64,000 nt of DNA from Gracilariopsis chorda (taxonomy: Eukaryota; Rhodophyta; Florideophyceae; Gracilariales; Gracilariaceae). Made by a program: the position numbers and the translations under genes. Numbering within the stretch: the stretch's first letter is position 1; each line of letters starts with the position of its first letter. The stretch spans positions 186,001 to 250,000 of the forward strand of contig NBIV01000066.1 in NCBI GenBank assembly GCA_003194525.1, given 5' to 3'. The notes under the pieces are model-generated. The model saw nothing but the letters and a program-made list of their open reading frames with translations. It had not been told where the DNA came from and did no database searches. Positions 11,214 through 21,173 of this stretch are shown here, piece by piece.

Positions 11214-12504
11214 ATCATCGACGATGATGCGCATTTACGCTTGACGGTTTATGACCCGTCTCTTGTTGCTTCCCCGCCGCTTTTTATTTTGGTCACACGG
11301 TTTGTCGCACACGCACGTTTTTGGTTTCGAGGTAACGGATTGATGAGTGTGTGTGTCTTGCATTGCTTGACGTTATGTGCTCGAGATGTATCAACAAACC
11401 GCTTGCAATATTCGCCTTGCGGCTATCAACTTTTTTTGAACGAAGATCAAAGGTCTTGCAAACCTTCTCGTTTGTATATAAGCAGTTCTTTCTTCATAAA
11501 GACCTCTAACTTTTTTCGGTGTATTATTAACCCCACGGCATTACTGCTTGATTGCTTGAAAGTGCTAGGACATACATCACAACGTAGAGTATAGGTATTC
11601 TCTGGTGCTATGCACCTGCCAAACGGCTTGTTCATGTAACACCTGCAGTTATATGCAACGCTCTTAGATGACAGAGTTCATGTCCTCCACAGAATGACAC
11701 TTTGGGGTCTACAGCTGTAACGCAACGGACTAAAAACATATCGCGGTGAAATTGACGATAACGGTAGTCAGTTTCGAAGTCCATGAGAACTTTCTTCGTC
11801 TAGGACGGTTTGGCTGCATGCTCCACTGCCATGAAAACCCCTTCTGTCATTAAGCAGTTAGCAATTACGCACCGCGAGGGAGATCAAAACATTTCAAAGT
11901 GGTACGTTCGTATATTACGCTCATCGGCTGGTAAGTTGCAGCCTTGGCGGCATACCGGCCCGATATTATCTATCGAGTAAACACGACTTACTTCGAGTCA
12001 GATATTTGCCGCGCAAGAATAGCATACCATTTTCTTGTGACGCCACCAGAATCGACCCCAACTTCGCCAGTAGAATGGACATACAATCGGCCTTTCATCT
12101 CATCAGGGGTTCGCATCTTCAGTTGACTGCATGAATCATACGTAACCCACTCCTTTCGCACACTAGTTTTGCTAGATCCTGCGTGATACTGAGAGCTTCG
12201 CAGTCGAATAGGGTTCGGGATGTACGCTTTCTTGTTTTCGAATCAGTGGCATGGGGATACTTCAATGTGCCTTAGGAAGATGTACGCAATAGTTCCCGCT
12301 GGCTGGCAGAATGGTTTTAGTTGGAACACGATGCCCTTCAACTAATAAAACCAGTTCACGTCAAAAGTCCATGATTCAGCATCATTTTCTTCATTAGCAT
12401 CCGTGAAGTTCCACGACGAAGACGTGAGGGACCCTTGAGTGGGCTCCAAAGGTGACTGAGGGAACAGGTCTTCCACTATCATTCGTCTCGGAACCTTCAA
12501 CAGT
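11214..12504. other. Intergenic region without clear genes
   Basis: About 1.3 kb with only short, poorly supported frames. A 60-codon plus-strand ORF at 11944-12126 is in the same frame as the small gene downstream and might be an upstream exon. I see no splice junctions good enough to claim that. Confidence 0.35.
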
Positions 12505-13234
12505 ATGCATAACTATGAAAGATTCGTTACGGGCGGAGCAAAAAGATCATTGCAACTGCCAATCTCTTCGTCGTCATCCGGCTATCGCCTTTTTCTTCAC
12601 GCAAACCACATAGGTACATCGGTACGGCTTATGAGCACATCGGGACGAAATGTATTTATGTATGTGCGGTTACGGGCGCACGAGACTAATTCCGAAAGCG
12701 TGGTAGGAACTCTTGTTGACGAATTCCTCTCTCCGCAAGAATTCCAATGCTCTATCCGGCCAAATTCGGGACGAAATAGATGGAACTTTATGGTGTTGCT
12801 CGCAGCCCGTGATGTTGTGCCGTGAGCGCTACCAGATTGGACATTTGGTAAAGTGAAGCGAACGAGAGGCAAGTCCGGAATTGTATCTTTGGACTTTCTC
12901 TCCTCCAAGTCTGACGAGATGATGGCTTCCATCCTTGACATGCAGCACAAGTTATCGACAATGTCATCTTGGTGCTGGTACGCGTTGACACAACGAGTGA
13001 AGGAGAAGAAACTGTGAGTGAAGGTTTTGCCAAAACCTCTATAATCACGTGACACGACCACTAATTTGACGTCCCTACAGGTGGGGGGTTTGGACGAGGG
13101 ATGCGTTTCCACCGATGGGATTGCAATCAGGGATTGTTCCGAAGAGCAAAGATGGCAATCTGATGGACTTAGTGTCAATCAGCCTGACAGTACACAACGT
13201 ACATAAGAGCGAGATGTGCGAGCTCACACAGTAA
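12505..13234 (+). CDS. Small intron-containing gene of unknown function, with an in-frame TGA
   Basis: A plus-strand frame from ATG 12505 gives 106 residues, meets TGA at 12823-12825, then continues in the same frame for over 60 protein-like residues (LPDWTFGKVKRTRGKSG..., MQHKLSTMSSWCWYALTQR). A 67-bp intron at 13014-13080 follows (donor GTGAGTG, branch-like CACTAAT, acceptor CCCTACAG). After splicing the frame reads EKKLWGVWTRDAFPPMG and ends at TAA 13234. The quality of the intron argues for a real gene. The TGA may lie inside an undetected upstream intron ending near 12835, may mark a pseudogene, or the true start may be ATG 12921. The 193-codon ORF on the opposite strand is probably its shadow. 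Function unknown. Confidence 0.45.
13014..13080 (+). other. Spliceosomal intron (67 bp)
   Basis: Donor GTGAGTG, an ACTAAT branch-type motif about 26 bp before the end, and acceptor CCCTACAG. It interrupts a Leu codon (phase 2) and removal keeps the frame open for 51 more codons. Confidence 0.6.
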
Positions 13235-13299
13235 ACAAAAGGAGTTAGAGTCTTCCTCTCATGTTATAAGCCCGCGACACCACACAACATCAAACCATC

Positions 13300-14942
13300 A
13301 TGGAACCAGCTCCTTCCGCCACCTACCCCGCACTACCTAAGCTAAACAAAGCCAATGATGCACGGTGGTATTTCTCCATCAATAATCACGCCCAAACTCT
13401 TGAGGCTACATACCATCTCACTTTAAACCCAGTCCTTCCCGTAGACTGAGCCAAACCCAAATGATTTACGCAGAAAAAAAAACCGACTTACAATGGCTAT
13501 ACTCAGCAACGTTGCAGGAAACATCTCAGGCCAAATCCTCGTCCCAGAAGACGAACGAAGCCCCCACAACCTATTCACAAGCAACCTCAATTACATCAAC
13601 CAAACAACCAAGACCGATCACCGGTTTCTAAAACCCGAAGCTGAGGGCATACATTTAACAGCAAAAACGAAAATCGACGATTATATTAGGGGAAAATAAA
13701 GAAATCCGGCAACGTATTCTCGCTGCGCGCTACTCGAACATCAACCATGAGTCTATGACCGTAGGATTTCTTATTTAAGGACTAAAACGCAAACCAAACA
13801 CTATGAAATATAGTGTTCTACTTCATGGCTCACAATTTCACTGAGAAGAACGACTTCACACGCAAGTTCAAAGAGCTGTACACGTACACACAGATTTTGA
13901 ACCCCGCAGCATCCAGCAGTTAAACAACACCGTAAATGACCGGGGACTACAGACTGTCCAGACCATACCAACGTTACGCCAAACGATACTACGACGATCC
14001 CGCAAGCCGTTTACAAGAATGCCATGTCAATTTCACATCTCCTTATGCATCCCGGCTAAACACACCGATATGGAATGCCGTAATCCTCAATATCTTAAAA
14101 ATAGCCAACCCCGCACCCAAGCGAATTATGCCACAGCACAACACCCTTACATGGCCCACGTCCAACACCACCCTTCCAACTAGTTAAATACTCCACCCAC
14201 AGCACCCACCCCATACGCTCATCAGCAATTAGCACCCCCCCTGCCCCTCCCACTCCCCACAGATGTTGCGTCAGAACCGGATACTGGTGTAACCGGTAAG
14301 TTACTATTAGACAGTGGCGCTACACCAACACATGTTACTCTGCCCACGAGTGATATGCACAAATTACTAACCCATGCACTAACGAATACTGCCACTGAAC
14401 AAAAAATCCCATGCACACACCATGGAATGCTGACAATACGTCCGCACAACAATAAGCGCAGCATTTGCACCTACGCCGTTGCGAATAAACACTTCCGCCA
14501 CAATCTCCTATCCCTTCATGACTTAGCTTCACGATAGGTACTCGTAATCTTTACCAGTAACCGTTTCTACATCTTCCAAACCAGAAAGCTACCAGAAAAG
14601 GTCATAGCCACTGCTAAAAAGAAGAACAATCAATATAAGCTCAAGGGCAACACAGTGACTCACCCATCATCGACATATACAGCACGACTGATTCCGCGAA
14701 AACCTAAAGATCACAACAAATCCAACCCAGCTTCCCAGCCTCCAACTTCATCTCCTAGCACCTCTACCTCCCCCTCACCTCCTCCTCTAACCTCCATCCA
14801 ACCCATCCAAAACAGCCCAGTCCACCTCAGTACACTTCAAAACCCCGTTCCAACTCACCGCAGATCCAACATTCAACTTAAAACACATCAATGGCACATC
14901 AAGCTCAACCGTGCACACCCAGCTAAACTGGCGCTCACAGCC
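13300..14942 (+). mobile_element. Decayed Ty1/copia-like retrotransposon fragment (gag, protease, pre-integrase)
   Basis: Read on the plus strand across stops and frameshifts, this stretch follows the order of a copia polyprotein. A gag-like start at ATG 13300 gives LNKANDARWYFSINNHAQTL. A retropepsin segment near 14300-14537 has LLLDSGATPTHV and the copia-type end NLLSLHDLA. The pre-integrase region gives YKLKG and then, close to 14900, HQWHIKLNRAHPAKL, the usual WH..L.H pattern. The fragment stops dead at the LTR of element A, so integrase and RT are missing. It carries many stops and cannot be functional. No LTR of its own was recognised. Confidence 0.7.
14296..14537 (+). pseudogene. Copia retropepsin remnant
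   Basis: The frame encodes the aspartic protease core LLLDSGATPTHV and ends with NLLSLHDLASR then a stop. DSGA is the catalytic triad; NLLS is the typical closing motif of copia proteases. It is the best-preserved part of the decayed copia element. Confidence 0.65.
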
Positions 14943-15769
14943 TGTAGTGCAACGCCCTCAGGGAGGGATTCTTGGTACTTGAACGCTTTCCCGATATTAT
15001 CGGTTGTGTAGTGTGTATATGAACTACGCCCCACTATGGTGGATATGGACACGTGGGACACGGTTTTGGGTCAATTGGTGGTTGGCCACAGTAGTGGATG
15101 TTGCCACGAAATGTGGAGTATTTTAGTTAATATTATTTATTATTTTCACACCCATTTCTGGGAAGCTAGTACTTAGTGCGACGACGCACTGCCGTCGCAC
15201 CATTAAACCTTCCCCAACAAGGGACCCCAACCTGGGGAATTGGCTCTAGTTGTTGCCGCTTGCGCGCGTACTCTACTCCTCCTTGGAGGGAAACGCCGTG
15301 AACCACGGGACATCTAACCCCCTTGCACATCTAAAGGGACCCATCACTGGGAGTATAATTGTTCCAATTGCATTGGTGTTTCGCCCTGTATAGGGATATT
15401 GTTACCGGCCTCGCCGTATCCGTTCGTCGCTCTCGCGACTCACATCGTCCTCTCTTCCTCCTCTTCGCCCTTCCTTTTCCCCCTTTTTTTAGGGTAGCAC
15501 CTCCCGCTATCCGCGGCCCTCGTGTGCGCATCCGCTCACACACCCCCACTTACGTGGAAACATACCTCTACTGAGGATCACACCCCGCTCACGCGGATAC
15601 CGATTCTTCGCCTTCACCTCCCTGCGCGAGTCGCGACAGGTGTCCCTGGTCTTACAAACCGGCTTCGCCGTGACACCTCTGGGAGGGCTCTACCCAACTG
15701 GGTTCACCTCGTGAGAGGAAGATCCCGAACGTCTTTCGGTGTTTTTCCCCTTTGGGGCATTGCACCACA
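14943..15769 (+). repeat. 5' LTR of element A (827 bp, long variant)
   Basis: The LTR starts TGTAGTGCAACGCC and ends GGCATTGCACCACA, an imperfect 14-bp inverted terminal pair. Its middle contains a C/T-rich patch (about 15395-15490) absent from the 807-bp variant at 31125 but shared with the solo LTR split at 53124/60149. Many short hairpins are visible, including a pair built on TGCGACG near 15177. Confidence 0.9.
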
Positions 15770-15772
15770 AAG

Positions 15773-15793
15773 TGGTCTCCCGACCTAGAATCG
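15773..15793 (+). promoter_or_regulatory. Probable tRNA primer-binding site of element A
   Basis: Three bases after the 5' LTR the sequence begins TGGTCTCCCGACCTAGAATC. Its complement ends in CCA, has a plausible discriminator base, a 7-nt acceptor strand, a 5-nt T-stem and the loop end CGATT. That is the exact geometry of a tRNA 3' end. I cannot name the tRNA. Confidence 0.6.
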
Positions 15794-15874
15794 GTTTTTG
15801 TTTTCCCTCTTACGAGGTTTGTTTTTATTTACCGGAAGTTCCGTGATCGTTTCCCGTCGTAACGGTATTTTCTC

Positions 15875-18049
15875 ATGTCGAGAAATCCCTCCGATGCGGA
15901 GCCAGTGGTTACGCGTAGTCGCTCCCGCGACAACGCGGACACTTCCGAAGTTCGGTTCGTACCCCGTATCCCTATACGGACAAGTTCCAGCCGTACTGGC
16001 GCCGCCGCATCGCGGAATGATATCGCCGACCGGGAACCCCGGAACCTTCTTTTGCCCTCGTTATCACCCCCGCAGGGGAATGCAGCATCGACTCCGGCTG
16101 TTGCCGCAGTGCCCCAGGCACCCCGGCCTGCTCCCGCTGTCGCGGCTTCAAGTCCCCGTGGAACGGGCGATAACACCCCCCAGGGGACTTCCCTGGAATC
16201 CCAGGTCCGCGCTCTGTGGACCGCCCATGACACCCTTGTAGGGGAACTAAAATCCCTCCAAGAGGTGGTCTCGACAACCCCTGTAGAGGAGGTCGCCGAG
16301 GAACTCCGTATTTTACGGTCTGACGTCAACTCCGTGTTGGAGAGTTTGGGACAACCCGCCACCTTCATCGAAGGAGTTGAAGCCCGATTTGATCGGATTG
16401 GTGCCCGCCTGGAGACGCTGGAGCAGTTCGTCCTCATGGACAAACCATCCCCGGATGATCCGGTAAACGAGGCATCGCACAACGACCAGCTTGCTGGGAA
16501 GAAGAAACGCCGTCACCGACGGAAACACCACCGAAAATATTCGGACTCCGATTCTTCGACATCGTCGGACTCATCCCGAAACCATTCGGTTAGCTCGAGC
16601 TCCTTGGACTCCGACTCGGAGGACGAGAAGCGAGGCTACTCCTCCCGCTCGAAACGGTCATCGGCCACTGAAGGTGTGGTCCGAACCCGCCAGAAGGGGA
16701 GAAGACACCCCGGTCTCCGGGAATTGAAACCGACAAACCCGGATTACCGGAAGCTTTTATCATACCGGTACTACCGGCTTGAAGATTCGTCACTTGGACG
16801 TACGCCCCGTGGTACGGGAAAGGTGCGAGAATGCATTAAGCGAATGCAGCTCTCGCTCCGCAACCACTATTTTACTGGAGAGGACCCAGTCCTAGTACTG
16901 GATTTCCTATTCCGCTTTGTAGCGGAGGCCGATATCCTCGGTATGAATGAGGGACAAGCCTATTTGGCTTTACCGTATTTCTTACGGGGAGTGGCGGAGG
17001 ACCAATACACCTCTGTCAGAGGATCTTCTCGCGCCTCCGAGGGAGGAGTTACTTGCTGGTCGGAGGCTGTGCAGTATCTTCTGCGCTCCTACGCCACCAA
17101 CACCGCTATTCAACAGGCTATCCTCGCTTTGCGAGATACACGCCAGCGTGCTGGAGAGACCGAGACCGATTACTCGGTGCGCCTTAACAAGGCTTTCCAC
17201 AGATGTGGTAACGTATACCCCGCTGGGGAGCGCAGTACCATGTTCATCGATGGTCTTGACCCGGCAATCCGGAGTTTAGTTACCCGTTATCGGGAGGACA
17301 AGCGGAGGATCACCTACCTCGAGCTGGTCCAACATGCTCGAGCGGAAGGGGATGCACTTCGTGCAAGAACTCCAAACAATCGGTCTAAATCCGCCAAGGC
17401 GTTGTTGCTGGAAAGCGAAGCTTCCTCTCTCCCGCTCACCGCAGATGGGAACCCTGGACAGGGATTTGATACCGTGCATTTAGTGCAGGGGGATGGTGTG
17501 TCGATACCCACCAGTGATTTACCGTCAACGACGGAGATGACCCGTGATACAGGAACGGAAGACCCCGTTTTGTACGGTGGTAACAGTCGGGTTCAACCCC
17601 AACGACTCCCGTTTTCAAACGGTCAATCCCGTTATCAACGGCCTGGATGGACTGACACCCGCCCTGCGGTGCGCTTCTCCGATACTCGGAATAATAATCC
17701 GCGTGTCGCGGTGTTGGCTCTCATATGCCACCTGTGCTATACCCATGGCCATACCTCACCTCAGTGTATTTGTTCACTGAACGATATGGCCACGGTGGTG
17801 GCAAATTATGAGGCCCTCACTCCAGAGGAGAAACGTTCCGTCCCGACGGCTTCCTACCTCCGTGCTAAAACGGACTTTTCCCACGCCCTACCACAGACCC
17901 CGCGTGCGCGGCAAGCTTCATACACCCCGATTCGGGAGATCACGCAACCATCCGTTGCAACCCCCGCTTATGCGGATAGAAACCCCCGTCAACGGGATGA
18001 AGCACTCGTTGTCGAGGAAACCAACCCACCGCCGAAGGCGGAAAACTAA
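15875..18049 (+). CDS. gag: Gag polyprotein of element A
   Basis: The 724-aa protein forms the retrotransposon particle. The N-terminal third is Pro/Ser/Arg-rich, a Ser/Asp/Arg-rich patch lies near residues 220-265, and a Ty3-type capsid region covers roughly 300-490 (VLVLDFLFRFVAEADILGM, LALRDTRQRAGETETDYS). One CCHC zinc knuckle (C-X2-C-X4-H-X4-C) lies at about 618-631. It is the same length as element B gag and differs by scattered substitutions, so it remained under constraint or is young. The TAA stop is followed by the same hairpin as in B. With no functional pol of its own, it would depend on B-like elements. Confidence 0.93.
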   Translation: MSRNPSDAEPVVTRSRSRDNADTSEVRFVPRIPIRTSSSRTGAAASRNDIADREPRNLLLPSLSPPQGNAASTPAVAAVPQAPRPAPAVAASSPRGTGDNTPQGTSLESQVRALWTAHDTLVGELKSLQEVVSTTPVEEVAEELRILRSDVNSVLESLGQPATFIEGVEARFDRIGARLETLEQFVLMDKPSPDDPVNEASHNDQLAGKKKRRHRRKHHRKYSDSDSSTSSDSSRNHSVSSSSLDSDSEDEKRGYSSRSKRSSATEGVVRTRQKGRRHPGLRELKPTNPDYRKLLSYRYYRLEDSSLGRTPRGTGKVRECIKRMQLSLRNHYFTGEDPVLVLDFLFRFVAEADILGMNEGQAYLALPYFLRGVAEDQYTSVRGSSRASEGGVTCWSEAVQYLLRSYATNTAIQQAILALRDTRQRAGETETDYSVRLNKAFHRCGNVYPAGERSTMFIDGLDPAIRSLVTRYREDKRRITYLELVQHARAEGDALRARTPNNRSKSAKALLLESEASSLPLTADGNPGQGFDTVHLVQGDGVSIPTSDLPSTTEMTRDTGTEDPVLYGGNSRVQPQRLPFSNGQSRYQRPGWTDTRPAVRFSDTRNNNPRVAVLALICHLCYTHGHTSPQCICSLNDMATVVANYEALTPEEKRSVPTASYLRAKTDFSHALPQTPRARQASYTPIREITQPSVATPAYADRNPRQRDEALVVEETNPPPKAEN

Positions 18050-18058
18050 CTGAGGGAG

Positions 18059-18074
18059 TCTCCCCTTTGGGAGA
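18059..18074 (+). promoter_or_regulatory. Conserved hairpin after gag stop
   Basis: TCTCCC, a four-base loop, then GGGAGA begins 9 bases after the gag TAA. The identical structure follows gag in element B. Its position at the gag/pol frame change suggests a role in recoding or reinitiation; that is inference. Confidence 0.45.
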
Positions 18075-18324
18075 GGCGTCCTCAAGAACGAGGCTGTTGG
18101 CGCCCGAGGCGTCCTCGCCTCACACCCCTGTCAGGGAAGGATCCCCGACAAGGGAGTATGGTGACGATTGCCCCCAATCCCCTGAGCAGGGCGATGCCTC
18201 GAAGCCGCCGTTGGCGGAAGTCCCCGCGGAAGCGGTTCAATCAGGTCGATCAGACCCGCGCCGTGCGGAGAAGGGGGGCCCAGATACGCCGGCCTCACAG
18301 GGAAATACCCACACCCCTCTTGGG

Positions 18325-18329
18325 GAAAA
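18325..18329. repeat. Target-site duplication GAAAA of element B (left)
   Basis: GAAAA borders the left LTR of element B and is repeated at 29867-29871. Removing B and one copy restores the reading frame of element A pol (GEKGSQAA) exactly. Confidence 0.93.
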
Positions 18330-19137
18330 TGTGGTGCAATGCCCCAAAGGGGAAAAACACCGAAAGACGTCCGGGATCTTCCTCTCACGAGGTGAACCCA
18401 GTTGGGTAGAGCCCTCCCAGAGGTGTCACGGCGAAGCCGGTTTGTAAGACCAGGGACACCTGTCGCGACTCGCGCAGGGAGGTGAAGGCGAAGAATCGGT
18501 ATCCGCGTGAGCGGGGCGTGATCCTCAGTAGAGGTATGTTTCCACGTAAGTGGGGGTGTGTGAGCGGATGCGCACACGAGGGCCGCGGATAGCGGGAGGT
18601 GCTACCCTAAAAACGGGAAAGAGGAAGGACGAAGTGGGTCGCGAGAGCGACGAGTAGATACGGCAATGCCGGTGGACAGGACTCCCTATACAGGGCGAAA
18701 CACCAATATGATTGGAACAATTAGTACTCCCAATGATGGGTCTCCTTTAGATGTGCAAGGGGGGTGAACTTCCATACACTACGGTGCTTCCCTCCAAGGA
18801 GGAGTTGAGAACACGCGGAGGCGGTAAAGCTCAGAGCCAATTCCCCAGGTTGGGGTCCCTTGTTGGGGAAGGTTTACTGGTGCGACGGCAGTGCGCCGTC
18901 GCACTAAGTACTAGCTTCCCAGAAATGGGTGTGAAAATAATAAATAAAATTAACTAAAATACTCCACATTCCGTGGCAACATCCACTACTGTGGCCAACC
19001 GCCAATTGACCCAAAACCGTGTCCCACGTGTCCATACCCACCGTAGTGGGGCGTAGTTCATATACACACTACACAACCGATAATATCGGGAAAACAATCA
19101 AGTACCAAGAATCCCTCCCTGAGGGCGTTGCACTTCA
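18330..19137 (-). repeat. 3' LTR of element B (808 bp)
   Basis: In element orientation the LTR starts TGAAGTGCAACGCC and ends GCATTGCACCACA. It is almost identical to 29060-29866. A 10-bp-stem hairpin with a 5-nt loop lies at 18880-18904. The AT-rich stretch near 18935-18960 could hold a core promoter. The LTR borders the start of the antisense ORF at 19193, 55 bp away. Confidence 0.93.
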
Positions 19138-19149
19138 TATCCCCCCCTA
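19138..19149 (-). promoter_or_regulatory. Polypurine tract of element B
   Basis: On the minus strand TAGGGGGGGATA directly precedes the 3' LTR. Element A has the same tract, one G longer, at 31113-31124. It is the expected primer for plus-strand DNA synthesis. Confidence 0.8.
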
Positions 19150-19192
19150 AGACGGGAAAACGACCGCGGACGCGGAGGATTCCCAGACGAAA

Positions 19193-20980
19193 ATGGGTGA
19201 TAAAAGCAAGTGCTTTGTCTCCGGTTCTCCGGTAAATTCCTCTGCACCAGAGTCCTCAAGTACACAAACGACAACAACAGCCACCCTCGACAAGGGAGAA
19301 ATGAACGACGACAACAACATCAACAACCACAGCCAACCTCCGAGACTTCTCGGGCGATACACCACCGGTTTCCGGTCAGTTCCCCTGCCTCAGGGCGATC
19401 GAAATCCGGTACAACCGGGAAATACGGCTGCTGAAGCCGACCATCCCTTCGCACTACCACCTTCGGTGGTGTCCTCCGGGACCACTCCGGTGTCCAACTG
19501 GCCAACTTACAACACCCTGGTGGGGCTCAACCCGATGAATCGGAATCACGCGTCGCGCCTGCGCCTTGCCCCGTGGTTTCACCCGGTCGCCGTCCTCAAT
19601 GAGGGATTGGTCACCGCTTATGCGGATGGTTCAGACACCCTTCCGGGGGATCTGCCCAGAGCAGTCACCACATCGTGGGATTGGCGTCACCGGATTGCGA
19701 TTCCGCGTCACCACCTCCGAAGAAACTCGGGCGAGACCGTCACTGCGGCACAGACCGCGCTGACGCGCATGGCGTATCAACGGCAGAGCCGGGCTCCATT
19801 CGATGTACCGGTCCCACCGGAGTTTGGCTTCGACGTTAGCTACTTCCGCACTCGCGGGGAGATTGGGTACGGCGAGAACCTGTTCCGCCTCGAGACCCTC
19901 GCTTGGAGGAATTTCCCCGCAGCGCGGCAAGAGGCCCTTTGCTGGGAGCGACCGATTATTCGGGCGGAGTTCAGGTACCTTCCCCGGCAATACCGGTCCA
20001 ACTTTCTCCAAAACTTCATCCGCTACGAGCGGCGTTGGCGATCCCGATTCGGGTACTTTATCCCGTATCAGAACGTGGAGATAGAGCGGATTGCGCCGCC
20101 TCACCGACTAGGTCGGTATGTAGCACTCCCCGAGTGGTGGCGCTTCCATGAAGCCTGCCGGGGGTGCTACATAGAACTCCCGCCGGTACTTACGTACCTC
20201 GGTTCGCTGCTCATGCAGGATCCCCGGTCGGGGTTGTGGTCCGTAGTGGTTACGGAGTGGGCGGCCCGCAGTGCGGCTTATATCCTCAATGAGGCGTACG
20301 ACCAATATCGTCTCTGGTTCCTTCAACCGCGTGTGCGGGCAGCGATCCGAAACCTGGATCTTCGCATCCCCCTTGGGGGCCAGGCCAACAATGAAGAGGT
20401 CCTCCAATTACTTGGGTACATCGACAGCGTTAGCTGGAGTGAGGTCCCGCTGGAGCAAAGCGGTCGTCTGGATGGCGGCAGCGGTAACACCGGTGGTCCG
20501 GGACTCGGTAGAAACACCGCCCTTGCGGGGGATTTTATCTACTTCGACCCCTGGGAGTTCCGGGAAATTTCCTCCGAGGAGGCGCGAGAGCTTCGCGATA
20601 CGCCCCGGCATGTGCCGGAAGACCACCCGGTGGGGTACGTCGATTCTGACGACTACTACCGCGCATACGGCGGGGATGACCCAATGGTCGATAACGAACC
20701 GGAAGAACCCGGGGAGATGGACGTAGAGAAAACCGACGCTAGCGCGGAAGCTTTCCCAGAGGGGGTATCTCCGGCCGAGCCGGCTGCTGACCCTTCAACG
20801 GCAAGTGCCGGACCTTCTATCCCCAGCGGGGTGACGGCGAATGAAAACGAAATCATCGCACGTTTCCTCCGGGGTGCCGGTCTTAGCGCTGCCGAGGTAT
20901 CGGGGGATGTCACCACCATGGCGGACGCGTTGGCCTACCGCCTTGCTGGAGGTTACGCCCCGGGCAACGGCGAAGAGTGA
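19193..20980 (+). CDS. Antisense ORF of element B (595 aa), unknown function
   Basis: The ORF lies between pol and the 3' LTR but runs opposite to gag and pol, starting 55 bp from the LTR edge. The N-terminal 130 residues are Ser/Thr/Gln/Asn-rich. The central region (about 190-420) looks folded, with many Trp, Tyr and Arg residues (RYLPRQYRSNFLQNFI, YVALPEWWRFHEACRGC). The last 120 residues are acidic (DSDDYY, EEPGEMDVE) and close with a helical segment. There is no signal peptide, membrane helix or known domain that I can recognise, so it is not an obvious envelope. Element A keeps its first 12 codons or so and has lost the rest, so the ORF is an ancestral part of the family. Transcription from an antisense promoter in the 3' LTR is the simplest idea. 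Confidence 0.75.
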   Translation: MGDKSKCFVSGSPVNSSAPESSSTQTTTTATLDKGEMNDDNNINNHSQPPRLLGRYTTGFRSVPLPQGDRNPVQPGNTAAEADHPFALPPSVVSSGTTPVSNWPTYNTLVGLNPMNRNHASRLRLAPWFHPVAVLNEGLVTAYADGSDTLPGDLPRAVTTSWDWRHRIAIPRHHLRRNSGETVTAAQTALTRMAYQRQSRAPFDVPVPPEFGFDVSYFRTRGEIGYGENLFRLETLAWRNFPAARQEALCWERPIIRAEFRYLPRQYRSNFLQNFIRYERRWRSRFGYFIPYQNVEIERIAPPHRLGRYVALPEWWRFHEACRGCYIELPPVLTYLGSLLMQDPRSGLWSVVVTEWAARSAAYILNEAYDQYRLWFLQPRVRAAIRNLDLRIPLGGQANNEEVLQLLGYIDSVSWSEVPLEQSGRLDGGSGNTGGPGLGRNTALAGDFIYFDPWEFREISSEEARELRDTPRHVPEDHPVGYVDSDDYYRAYGGDDPMVDNEPEEPGEMDVEKTDASAEAFPEGVSPAEPAADPSTASAGPSIPSGVTANENEIIARFLRGAGLSAAEVSGDVTTMADALAYRLAGGYAPGNGEE

Positions 20981-21173
20981 GCTCCTTTTGTCCAGTTTTC
21001 CTGGTATTCTTTCCCTGGCTATGCCAGTTAGTGTAGTGTAGTATCGTGAGGAGCTAGCTGCTCCCCTGAATAAACTTTCCCGTTTAGAACGGTGATTTCC
21101 AATTAGCATTCCCCGTCTTAGACGGACTTTCCCTTGCTATCCTTTCTCATTGCCCTCCGCTCGCGCGGCAACG
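20981..21173 (-). other. Spacer between pol and antisense ORF
   Basis: The short non-coding stretch separates two convergent stop codons. Element A has lost the antisense ORF with one breakpoint inside the equivalent of this region (near the GGCTATGCCAGG motif). Confidence 0.6.

Larger units (their letters stand above)
18050..18329 (+). pseudogene. Element A shortened pol, N-terminal part (cut by element B)
   Basis: The frame reads GEASS.RLLAPEASSP as in element B pol, then jumps directly to HTPVREGSPT, a segment that in B lies after the integrase. The deletion is in frame. Element B interrupts the ORF inside THTPLGE. The frame continues at 29867, giving a former gag-plus-chromodomain gene set. 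Confidence 0.8.

Noticed and set aside
12597-13178. 193-codon minus-strand ORF
   Set aside because: It lies opposite the better plus-strand gene with a canonical intron, and its peptide has no folded look.
15829-16482. 217-codon minus-strand ORF opposite gag (and its counterpart at 28347-29000)
   Set aside because: Opposite-frame shadow of gag; gag carries the recognisable capsid and zinc knuckle.
18131-18577. 148-codon minus-strand ORF across the LTR of B and pol relic of A
   Set aside because: It spans an insertion junction, so it cannot be an original gene.
19193-20980. Antisense ORF as an envelope gene
   Set aside because: No signal peptide, membrane helix or Cys pattern, and wrong strand for a classical env.
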